Shown here: positions 54,950 through 64,000 of the stretch, piece by piece
How the letters are laid out: every line of letters begins with the position of its first letter
Position numbering within the stretch: position 1 is the first letter of the stretch
Assembly (NCBI RefSeq): GCF_963678635.1
Contig: NC_087066.1
Span: 40,137,223 to 40,201,222 of the forward strand
Length of the DNA: 64,000 nucleotides
Source: Symsagittifera roscoffensis
Taxonomy: Eukaryota; Xenacoelomorpha; Acoela; Convolutidae
Direction of reading: 5' to 3'
Position numbers and translations under genes: made by a program
The notes under the pieces: generated by a model
What the model was told of the DNA's origin: nothing
Database searches by the model: none
What the model saw: only the letters and a program-made list of their open reading frames with translations

Positions 54950-55870
54950 TCCATTAACTGACTTTTTCTTTTATATTTGCAAAACTGTTTAGAGTTTCTT
55001 ACCTGAGAATTGTTCACAACGTTTTCGATGCCTACCGCAAAAGTTTTTCATCAAATAATTTTTTTTGTACAGGATCATTCCTGGATCAGTTTTTATCAAA
55101 CAACTTCAAATGCTCTGCGAAGTTAAATTTTTTGTCCAGGATCAGTCCGAGGTAAAGAAAAAATTTTTAAGCTTCAATTACATTCTCGTTGAATTCGATT
55201 TTCAAGTATTTTGTTAGGTTTCTGTTATGTTTCCGACCATTAAAAATGGGGAAGAAGTTTGTATTTGGGTGTGTTTCATTGTTTTTGTTCTCCGCGCAAA
55301 ATCCGCTACCACAAATAATCATCCGACTGGGTTGAGTGATATATCATATTGATTCTAGTGATTCTAGTGTTGAGAAAAAGCAGTCTGAACGTTTGATTTT
55401 TCGTCAATTTTCCAGTCAGTGAGCAGGCCTCATAAGCTTATTAAGCTTAAATTAATCTTAAAATTTTAATTTTCTTCAAATTAGAATAGTTTTTGGAGTT
55501 TTTCTTGTTATTTGTCTGCAAATTTTATTTTCCAGGATTTTTTTTACAATCGCTGACGAAAATGATTGGGCTCTTTTTTTCTGCTCAGATACTTTTATCA
55601 CACCAGGCCAAAAAAATCGTCAATTGTTTGAAGGGGTAATTTTGTTCTAATTTTTTAAGACTGGTCGGAACATTGTGCCCTGCTTGTTTCTTTTCTAAAA
55701 CATATTGCCGTAATTTTATCGGCGTTTAAGATAAGCTTGCTATCATAAAGTCAGATTTCAGTTGATTGTATACAAAGTTTTCTTTTGACGTTTCCCAAAT
55801 AACGCTTTTTCTCAGGGGTCTTACTTTTATAGAATCATCAGCAAATAAAACTGTAGCCGAGAAATATTCG
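54950..55870 (-). mobile_element. Non-LTR retrotransposon fragment (CR1/Jockey-like), copy 1
   Basis: The minus strand reads SATVLFADDSIKV (55831-55859), a reverse transcriptase FADD box. Downstream are LILNADKITAICF (about 55710-55745) and KFFLYLGLILDKKFNFAEHL (about 55105-55180), the usual K-T-x-x-M-x-F and Y-L-G-x-x-x-D-x-x-x-x-F-x-x-H motifs of the thumb. Stops and frameshifts are present. Confidence 0.75.
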
Positions 55871-57578
55871 AATATTTTGTTATTCCAGAACGTCTTTCTT
55901 CTTTATACAATGAAATACTCATAATATTTTCAATCAATTTAGAAAAACACTTCAGTCAGTCAAAACGTTTATCAACATTTTTGGTAAGCATGAGTACTAC
56001 AGACCATTCAGTTTTTTAAGAATTAACTTTTTAGACTATCCAAAATGAAACTTATTTCAAACTTTGTCGATTTCAAGGCACTTAGGGCCTCCTGCTTGTT
56101 TGGTTGTTTGAGGTATATCGAAAAAAATATCGTGTCTTCTTTCGATCTCTCATTGCTGAAAGAGATAGAAAGATTTTTTTACGACTCATTAAACATGTTT
56201 AGTTCCCAATTGATAATTATGTAAAATTCTAATTTTTCGTTTTTTGGTTTTGTTCAGTATTTTCCTTTTGATATTTATCAACCTTTTTACATATTTGCAC
56301 GGACTTTTGAGTTAATTTTATCTGTTTAAATGAGTTTTTTTTTGGCAACAATGCCTTACGTTTTGGACCAGAAAATTTTCAATTTTTTCAAAGTATTTTT
56401 TAAGGCTCTCAGGCTCTTTTCCAGTTCCCCCTTTCAATTTCAATTTTGAAAAGTGTATTTAACGTTGTCATAATGCAATGAAATTTGGCGTGGTGAACAA
56501 ATTGACAATTCTGAACAAATTTATTTTTCATACTTTACAGCGCAACATCCCACATTTAGCCGTAATAACTCGTAAAACAAACACAAACTCGGTATTTTAA
56601 TGGGGGGACTGGAAAAGAGCCGGCTCTGATTATCAGTGTTATCAAAACTGTCTTTTTATTCGTTACTTTTTTTGTTTCAACTTGATGTTTTTCAAGTTTC
56701 AGCAAATGATGCAATGTTTTTTGTCGTAATTTCCTCATTACTGCTGTAACTTATCACACTCGCTAATCTCATTGCAAAGTGATCAAAAATTGATATTTCA
56801 AAATTTCATATGTTGTTCATGTTGCAAAATGCAAATTATTATAAACAATTTAACCCATTACTGTCTTGCTTATTTCTATTTCCGAACTAAATGCCAGCAG
56901 CTCCGCATCCTTCGTTTCTGCAAAAAAAAAATTGCAAGATTTCAATCAATCAATAGAGAATATGTTACTATCTTGTCCTTATTTTGATAATATAAAAAAT
57001 TGCAATCAAAAATCTTTGCCATGTTTTGCTTTTGACTTTTTCCATTTCAATTTCTTAATACCTTTAACAATTTTATGGGCTTCAACAATTTTCTCACTGC
57101 GCTTTTGAAGTATTATGAAAAACACCCAAAAAAATTATGAGTTTTAATCTATTTGTAAAACAGTTTCTTGAATTTAACAGCTAGTTGATCATGTGAGTGT
57201 TCACAAAAAAACTTAATCAATTTAATTGCCAAGCAACCCTTCGAATAGGAAAGTTTGAAGAACAAAGCTACTTTTGAAGAACAAATCTACTGAAAGTATC
57301 CTCGTATCGGTCTTAGCCGGTCGCGTAAACACAACCTGACTCGACACTGCCCTCGAACTAACAGACAGGACGCAATTTCTGTAGTGTAAAGATTAAGTTC
57401 TAAGTGAAATTCAGTTTTGGTCGGTCGCTGGTTGCGAACTCACTATCAATCTCAGCTGAGATAGGTATCAGTGTTTGCCCAGAGTTTTTCGTTTTGACTG
57501 CTAGCATTTTTGCTAAAAATTGTTTTTTTTTGCCTGCCCACTAGCCAGAATTTGTAAATTTACAACTTCTCTAACAAC

Positions 57579-57666
57579 ATGGTTATCACGTTGAATCACA
57601 TTAGAGCTTTACTCACAACCCTGCTGTTTGCCTCCATCACTTCCACTGCACCAACTACTCAGTTTC
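57579..57666 (+). CDS. Candidate signal-peptide first exon, duplicated downstream
   Basis: ATG, then MVITLNHIRALLTTLLFASI and TSTAPTTQF, followed by C/GTAAGCGG, a strong donor (phase 1). The peptide has a hydrophobic core and a small-residue cleavage-like end, as in a secreted or membrane protein. A related stretch at 62258-62326 keeps GTTTGCCTCCATCACTTCC and a GTAAGT donor but has a broken frame. It lies inside the receptor intron, on the same strand. It could be an alternative first exon, a captured exon, or a chance open frame. Confidence 0.4.
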
Positions 57667-58199
57667 GTAAGCGGTTTGTTATTTTGATGAAAAATTATAA
57701 AATCTCAAACAACGTGGCAAAAGTTTTTCTAATCAAAATTGTTTCAAATTTACTGCTCATGTGTCTGCTATGAATGAAGTGAAACTGAAGTTTTAAAATT
57801 TTGGATCTTTGAATGAACTCAAAAGGTTTTTTTCTGAGAGCAATGGCTTCAAAGGTGTTTTTTCTAAGAGCAACTTCTCTGAGAGTAAAAATGAGTTAAC
57901 TTTTTCTCTACATGAATGGAGATCCATGTCTCAGTTGCAATTTCAATCAAATTTATAAAATGATTCTAACTGAATAATTTGGAAAAAACAACGATTGTAT
58001 CAAAATAAAATTGAAGATAACAAAACAAGAACAGAAAACTGCGAACCATTGGGAAAAATAATGATTTGCTTTCTAGTAGGTTCTTCGTTATTTGTGTTGT
58101 AGTTTTTCAAAAAAGTGTAGTTGAAGTTATTTGCTTTGAAATAAATTGCAATTGCTTTACAAATTTGAATGGTAGTGTATAACACAGTTCAGCATTTTT

Positions 58200-59190
58200 C
58201 CTGCTTTTCAAGTAACTTTAGTTTTGTTCAGGATCAGTCCTGGATCAGTTTTTGTCAAATAACTTTACATGCTCTGTGGAGTTCAAGGTAAATTGTTTTT
58301 TAAAAACTTGAATTACAATTTCGTTCAAGTTGAGTTGCGAATATTCTATTAGATTTCTCTTGTTGGGGAGGAACTTTGTACTTGGGTGTGTTTTAGTTTT
58401 TTTTTTGTTTTCCAGGCGAAATCAGCTACAGCAAAAAAAAACTTTGGGCTAGGCTGAGTGATATTTTAGCCCTTTCAGCAGTGATTTGAAACAATTTAAA
58501 AAATTTAAAAAAAAATTCGCAGTTTTGAAAAAAAACCGGTTGGAAATGTTTGATTTTTTTTGTTCATTTTCGATCCAGTGAGCAAGCCTACATTAGCTTA
58601 TTTGTACTTAATTTAACCTTAAAATTTTAGTTTATTAACTTAGATTAGTTTTGAAATTTTAAGCTTTTTCTTAGCAATCAAAAATTCAAAACTTTTGGGA
58701 AAAGATCTTAAAAATTACGAAAAAGTATTCTTTTTAAATTTTTTTTGTTTTACTTTTTATTTGTCTTCACAATTTTCCAATTTTTATCTTCTACAAGGGC
58801 TGACCAAAATATCTAAGCTCTATTTTTTTCAGCTCATTCCTCTATCACATCAGGCCAAAAAACGGCACTAATTTGAAAAAATAATTTCGTTCTAGTTTTC
58901 TAAGACTGGTCGGAACACTATGCCCTATTTGTTTTTTTAAAAAAATTTAAATTGCCGTTATTTTATCGGCGTTTAAGGTAAGCTTGTTGTTATAAAAATA
59001 GATTTCAGTTGATTGTATTCAAAGTTTTTTGTTTTGACGTTCTCCATTTAACGTTTTTTCTCAGTGATCTTTTTATTATAGCATCATCAGCAAGTAAAAT
59101 TATATATCAAATTTTTAATTGAGTTGTTGTTTTGTTAATAAAGATTTGATTGTTAATTTGATTAAGAACTGAGCTCTGTGAGACGCCAAA
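58200..59190 (-). mobile_element. Non-LTR retrotransposon fragment (CR1/Jockey-like), copy 2
   Basis: The minus strand reads GVSQSSVLNQINNQIFINKT (59187-59128), a mutated G-V-P-Q-G-S-V-L motif of the reverse transcriptase. About 32 residues later comes ILLADDAII (59091-59065 region), a mutated catalytic box. The spacing between the two motifs is normal. Many stops, so it is inactive. Confidence 0.75.
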
Positions 59191-59910
59191 AAAATTTATC
59201 TGAAATCAGATTGCGCGTGATTACTGACTAAAAACAGATTGCGCGTGAATACTGTTTGTTGTTACTGAGATAAGGTTTATTTATTTCCAGCATATGTACT
59301 TTCAGGCCATATGCATTACACTTCGAAGGCAAAATATAAAGATCTACTACTTCAAACGCCTTCTTTTAGTCTAAAAGAGATTACTGAATCATTACTAATT
59401 AACTGTGAAAATCATATTGTGCCTGAGCTTTCTTACAGTTTTTTAACAATGGGTAGTAGTGAATAGGACCAAAACTTCGTCGGACCAATACTTCGTTTGT
59501 CCTGAAACTCTTTCTTCCTTATACAATGAAACACTTTTTAATGTTTTCAATCAATTGAGAAAAACCTTTCAGTCCGTCAAAACGTTTCTGATCATTTTTG
59601 TTAAGAGTGAGTACTATATATCATTCAGTTTTTTAGGAATCAACTTTTTAGACTATCCAAATTGAAACTAATTTCAAACTTTGTCGATTTCAAGGCACTT
59701 AAGACATCCTGCTTGTTTGGTGGTTTGAGGTACTTTGAAAAAAACATATGTTGTCTATTTTTGACTTCTCATTGCTGAATTAGATAGAAAGATTTTTTTC
59801 TTCTGCTAAAAAGACTCATTAAGCATATTTAGTTCCCTATGGACACTTCGGTAATTTGGCTCTTTCTCCTTTTCCCCCCACCTGCAATTTTTTATAATTA
59901 AAACTAATGT

Positions 59911-60037
59911 TCAAATTCTCCGATTGTCATGAAAATTGGCATGCAGATAAATTAAGCTATGACAAACACATTTGGTCTTCATAATTAACCTTGTAAAATT
60001 ACTCGTGAGACCATAAAATTGATGCTTGTGTGTGGGG
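59911..60037. repeat. Dispersed repeat, second copy of 540-668
   Basis: Collinear with 540-668 and followed by GTGTGTGGGGGTC. CCCTAGTAAAATATAGCC at 60066 is related to 30243. Confidence 0.7.
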
Positions 60038-60789
60038 GTCTTTTCGGGTCTTTCCCATTATATCCCCCTAGTAAAATATAGCCTCAAATTTCCCAGCCAT
60101 GATTTGCACTTCGACATGTTGTCCAGTTCAATTTCTGAATACCCTTAATGTTTTTATCGGCCTTGACATTTTTCTCACTGCGCTTCTGGAGAATCATGAA
60201 AAAAAATAAAAACCCAAAAAAATGTGAGTTTTAATCTAATTCTAAAATTTTTTCTTGAAGTTATCAGCTAGTTCATTATATCAGAGTTCACAAAAAAAAT
60301 TAATCAGTTTGATTGCCAAGCAATCCTTGATTTAGAAAAATTGGAAGATCAAAGCTATTTAGTGCTCTTCGAGTTTAATAAAAGTATCCTGGTTTCGGCC
60401 TTAGCCGGTCACTTAACCACACAAACTGACTCGACACTACTCTCGAACTCACAGAGAGGACTCAATTTCTGTTGTTTAATATTTAAGTTTTAAGTGAAAT
60501 CCTGTTTTGGTCATTAGCGGGTTGCGAACTCACAATCAATCTCAAAACAGCTCGCGAACTGAAAACAGCCCGCGAAATCACAGGAAAAACTGTTGAGTTA
60601 AATATCGTTCAAAAACGTCTTTCACTGTTTCAGTAGTAGTTTTCAAAAAACAGAAAAAACAGTATGTTCAACAAGAAAACGATACATGCCCTGCAAAACA
60701 AATTTTTCAGAAAACACTTAGTTTTTTTCCGATTGATTGCGCAATCAAGTTTACTACCTGCTTTTTTCATTCAAAACAAATGGTCAGTT

Positions 60790-61201
60790 TTAAGTTAGGT
60801 TATGATTCAACAGTTCAATCTCCTTACCACCCTTCACGTTCAGTTTCAGCGTTAATTTCTCATTAGCATCCAGGTCCCGAGACCTAGCACAAACTTTTAA
60901 TGCAGCACTTTTCCGATTAAATGTTTGACCCTCGAGGGAAACCAGTCCATCCTTGAAACGCACGCGAACAAATGCCCCATATTTTTTGACTAGTACACAT
61001 ACACAATTCAAGTGTTTGTAGAAATGATCATGTCGGTGCTGTAAGCAGTCGACCTAATTTTTGCTTCGCACTTAGGAAGCCTCTCCGAAACATAGAGTAA
61101 CTGTTGTTAGGTAAATGTGATTTTCCTCTCAGTTTGATTTTGCACTCATTTCCATCCATGTCGTCAAAACGAATGACATTGCAAAATTGGTAAGTAAACA
61201 T
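60790..61201 (-). pseudogene. Unrecognised coding stretch, two overlapping frames
   Basis: Minus strand: an ORF at 61201-61028 (57 codons: MFTYQFCNVIRFDDMDGNEC then KIKLRGKSHLPNNSYSMFRR...) overlaps a second frame open at 61053-60790 (VDCLQHRHDHFYKHLNCVCV then LVKKYGAFVRVRFKDGLVSL, ending ...LKLNVKGGKEIELLNHNLT). The second frame begins right after AAAAATTAG, a possible acceptor. GGTGGTAAGG near its end is a possible donor. The composition is protein-like (balanced, no low complexity). The two pieces may be one protein split by a frameshift or a splice. I do not recognise the family. Its position upstream of the minus-strand LINE fragment allows a LINE ORF1 origin. Confidence 0.45.
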
Positions 61202-61737
61202 TCTTTATCATCGCCAGCAAAAACAAGACACGCTTTAATCCGATCACAAATGAAATTGATGTCCAAGTATTTTTTGAAAAATATAGGGGATTCGATGTTA
61301 CATCATGAGAATATCTTGCATTGAACGCTGAGTCAGGCATCAGTGTTTGCCCAAATATCATTCTTGAGCCCGAAGTATTCCGTTTTGACTGTTTTGATGC
61401 TCCTATTTTGATAATATAGAAATTCACAATCAAATTTCCCATCCATGATTTGCACTTCGACATTTTTCTCACTGCGCTTCTGGAGAATCATGAAAAAAAT
61501 AAAAACCCAAAAAAATGTGAGTTTTAATCTAATCCTAAACATTTTTTGAAGTTATCAGCTAGTTCATTATATGAGTGTTCACAAAAAAATTAATCAGTTT
61601 GATTGCCAAGGAATCCTTGAAATAGAAAAATTGGAAGATCAGAGCTATTTAGTGCTCTTCGAGTTTAATAAAAGTATCCTCGTTTCGGCCTTAGCCGGTC
61701 ACTTAACCACAACCTGACTCCTTGACCACAACCTGTC

Positions 61738-62180
61738 CATCCTTGAAACGCACGCGAACAAATGCCCCATATTTTTTGACTAGTACACATACACAATTCA
61801 AGTGTTTGTAGAAATGATCATGTCGGTGCTGTAAGTAGTCGACCTAATTTTTGCTTCGCACTTAGGAAGCCTCTCCGAAACATAGAGTAACTGTTGTTAG
61901 GTAAATGTGATTTTCCTCTCAGTTTGATTTTGCACTCATTTTCATCCATGTCGTCAAAACAAATGACATTGCAAAATTGGTAAGTAAACATTCTTTATCA
62001 TCGCCAGCAAAAACAAGACACGCTTTAATCCGATCACAAATGAAATTGATGTCCAAGTATTTTTTGAAAAATATAGGGTTTTCGATGTTACATCATGAGA
62101 ATATCTTGCATTGAACGCTGAGTCAGGCATCAGTTTTTGCCCGAATATCATTCTTGAGCCCGAAGTATTGCGTTTTGACT
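61738..62180 (-). repeat. Direct duplicate of 60953-61393
   Basis: Offset about 789 bp, near identical. It carries the first of the two open frames again (with Arg-to-Cys and Gly-to-Glu changes) and truncates the second after YGAFVRVRFKDG. Confidence 0.9.
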
Positions 62181-62439
62181 GTTTTGATTTTCGTCAAAAA
62201 TTCATCTTTTACCTGCTCACTAGCCAAAATTGGTAGCTTTATAAATTCTTTAGCAACATGATTCTCATGATCAATCAATCACATGTTTGCCTCCATCACT
62301 TCCACTAGACCAACTGCCTCCGTTTTGTAAGTCGTTTTTCTCTTTGATTTGAAAACAAAAAATCGCAAACAATTTAGACGAAAGTTTTTAAAAGCAAAAT
62401 TATTTTAAACTTACTATTCAGGAGTTTGCTATGAAAGAG

Positions 62440-62850
62440 GGGCGGATTTAGGGGGCGGGGGGGGGGGTTTGGCGAACGCTTTTTCTCTTAGGGATTCGAC
62501 CCCCTGCCGACCCAAAGGGTCCCCTCTTTGTACTATTTTGAGATATTCATTTTTGGCTGACTGACCTTAAAGTTTTTTAAAGGCGCATTTGTCGCCAATA
62601 GATACTAATTTTGAGGGGGGAGCGCGCGCCGAAAAAACGCGATTTTTTAGTCAACATTTTCCAAAAAAGCCTAAAACGTCTTTTTGACCTGTTTTTTCAA
62701 AACATTGCCTGCGGCACAGACAATCTGGCCAAAACAGGGTCTTTTTGGTGCTTTGGCAGAGCTCGGAAAATCAATTTGGTCGACCTAAAAAAAGGTCGAC
62801 AAAATTTTCGATTTTTTTTTTGAAAAGGTCGACTAGTTTTCATTCCGAAC
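62440..62850. mobile_element. hAT-MITE-like sequence
   Basis: Begins GAGGGGCGGATTTAGGGGGC plus a G run. The interior shares GACCCAAAGGGTCCCCTCTT, TTGTACTATTTTGAGATAT, AAAAAACGC and AGGTCGACAAAATTTTCG with the other hAT-type elements in the window. The right terminus was not found. Confidence 0.65.
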
Positions 62851-62929
62851 GCATCAAGGTCGACCGACTGATTTCTAAACGAACAATATGAATACCATGT
62901 CAACATTATTGGCAATTTTTCTTGTGAGT

Positions 62930-63165
62930 ACCCACAGAACCGCTTTCTCGGATAGCCGAAAAGTTGCTTCGATCACATAAAGCCGAAAATTAATCAAATA
63001 ATGACATGACACGGACAATGATTGCCCCCGTAACTAGTTTTTTGCAACCGAATTCTCATTGCCCCGAAATTATTGATCAGGCACACCCAACATGTTTCAC
63101 TAGTATTTTGGCTTCCGGGAACAATTTTTTGGCCAATCTGGAATGCGGCTCCGTGCCAAACCACT
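62930..63165. mobile_element. Short relative of the 985-bp hAT-type element
   Basis: The left side CCCACAGAACCGCTTTCTCG then GATAGCCGAAAAG and, inverted, the right side GGCACGGAGCCGCATTCCAG match the ends of the element at 40636-41620. About 230 bp; no clear target duplication. Confidence 0.6.
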
Positions 63166-63511
63166 TATTCTCAAGTCAACGAACTTGAATGAAGTTAATG
63201 AAACAACAACTGCTGATTTTGAGGCCTGAAACCAATTTTTCATTAATTTGAGCACGTAAACATTTGAGCACAATTTTACCGATAATTTGGTATTAACTAT
63301 CATTTTTACCAACAACAGAATCGAAAACAGAGAGCAACTATTCGATTGACATCAAAAATTTGCCCTTTATGACTTTTTAGGCGACCTGAGACGTAAAATG
63401 CTGAAAACTTAGCTGTTACATGTAAAAATTAGGTCGTTTGCTCTTTTTCTTTATTTTTGTCTGTTCCAACTTTTTGCAATTTCTTATAAAGCACAGTGTA
63501 TTTGTATGTAG
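63166..63511. other. Intron, nothing recognised
   Basis: AT-rich, ending in the acceptor TATTTGTATGTAG of exon C. Confidence 0.6.
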
Positions 63512-63700
63512 GTGCGGGTTCCTGCTTCGGATGTGTGGCATGGGGACATTGTGCTGCTGAACAACATAGACGGGCAGTATGAGCCGACCTATCCGGTGAA
63601 GATGCTGGTAGATAAGGAGGGACGGGTGGCCTGGATGCCCCCCTCCATCTACAACTCCTGGTGCGAAATGGATGCCAGACACTTCCCATTCGACAGCCAG
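63512..63700 (+). CDS. Nicotinic receptor-type subunit, exon C: loop A to Cys-loop
   Basis: 63 codons in phase 0: VRVPASDVWHGDIVLLNNID then GQYEPTYPVKMLVDKEGRVA and WMPPSIYNSWCEMDARHFPF, DSQ. It contains the loop A region, the loop E strand and the first Cys of the Cys-loop with the F-P-F-D-x-Q signature. The second Cys should open the next exon, outside the window. Family members usually have W-x-P-D-x-x-L-Y-N here. This protein has Gly in place of Pro and Leu in place of the loop A tyrosine, which normally lines the agonist pocket. The donor (CAG/GTTTTTAATA) is weak after the GT. Confidence 0.9.
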
Positions 63701-64000
63701 GTTTTTAATAATGATTAATTACGCATATTTTGTAACCTTTAACTCCCCCCCCCCCTCGAACCTAGTAAGGAACTTCCACCCCTATAAGGAACTATAATTC
63801 AACGGTTCAGCATAAGAAAGTTTTATGCCAAAATTTTGTTTTTGTTTCCGCTTTCTGCCGACCAATGAGAAGTGTCAGCAGAAGAAGTAACCCAAAAAAA
63901 GTGCACGACCGTTGCGACTAACAAAAATTAACCAAGATCGCTCGTTGGACGAAAATTTGAAAATAGTCAGCGCATTGTAATTCTCGCACCATGTCACACT
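63701..64000. other. Start of the next intron
   Basis: Contains a poly-C run (63744-63755). No exon before the window ends. Confidence 0.6.

Larger units (their letters stand above)
54555..60550. repeat. About 3.2-kb tandem duplication with indels
   Basis: 54555-57780 and 57881-60550 are collinear. Matching landmarks are GAGAGTAAAAATGAGTTAAC (54564, 57883), GACTGGTCGGAACA (55663, 58907), GCTAGTTGATCA/GCTAGTTCATTA (57180, 60260) and GACTCGACACTGCCCTCGAA (57341) with its match at 60429. A third, shorter piece is at 61455-61740. Both copies contain fragments of a minus-strand LINE; the first copy lacks about 400 bp present in the second. Confidence 0.85.

Overview
This is a eukaryotic, animal-type window: AT-rich DNA with few, short, GC-richer exons bounded by GT-AG introns, multi-kilobase introns, and a very dense load of transposons, MITEs, minisatellites and local tandem duplications. 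No bacterial features are seen. The neuronal gene content (a calcineurin-B-type EF-hand protein and a nicotinic-type Cys-loop receptor) points to an invertebrate metazoan. I cannot name the phylum. Two 200-base N blocks (8289-8488, 32237-32436) are assembly gaps.

Layout. (1) 1201-2016, + strand: the first two coding exons of a calcineurin regulatory subunit B-like gene (EF-hands 1 and 2). The rest of the gene was not found. (2) 2.6-13.6 kb: repeats, including a 624-bp tandem duplication carrying a hAT-type MITE with a perfect 8-bp target duplication, a minisatellite, a gap and a 734-bp foldback MITE with a TA target duplication. (3) 13698-21455: a complete but mutated Ty3/gypsy-type LTR retrotransposon with two ~340-bp LTRs, TG...CA ends and a 5-bp target duplication. 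(4) 23901-35445, - strand: seven exons, with all junction phases compatible, of a gene for a four-pass membrane protein. Its C-terminal half resembles the pore module of 2TM-type potassium channels (Ion_trans_2), but its selectivity filter is degenerate. A broken Tx1/L1-like LINE sits in one intron. (5) 36-46 kb: repeats, including a 985-bp hAT-type element and a 146-bp tandem repeat. (6) 46553-63700, + strand: three consecutive, phase-compatible exons of a nicotinic acetylcholine receptor-type subunit, running from the signal peptide to the first Cys-loop cysteine. The gene continues beyond the window. Its introns hold 1.8-kb and ~3-kb tandem duplications, minus-strand LINE fragments and a 28-bp tandem array of 5'-splice-site-like sequences directly on the first donor.

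The most unusual signals are a family of repeats whose terminal hairpin keeps its shape while its stem changes, beside a fixed flank (suggesting a Helitron/Helentron-like or other structure-recognised element); the channel-like protein with a GSS instead of GYG filter; the tandem splice-donor array; and a duplicated, unrecognised minus-strand coding stretch at 60.8-61.2 kb. All calls come from reading the sequence. No database search was made.
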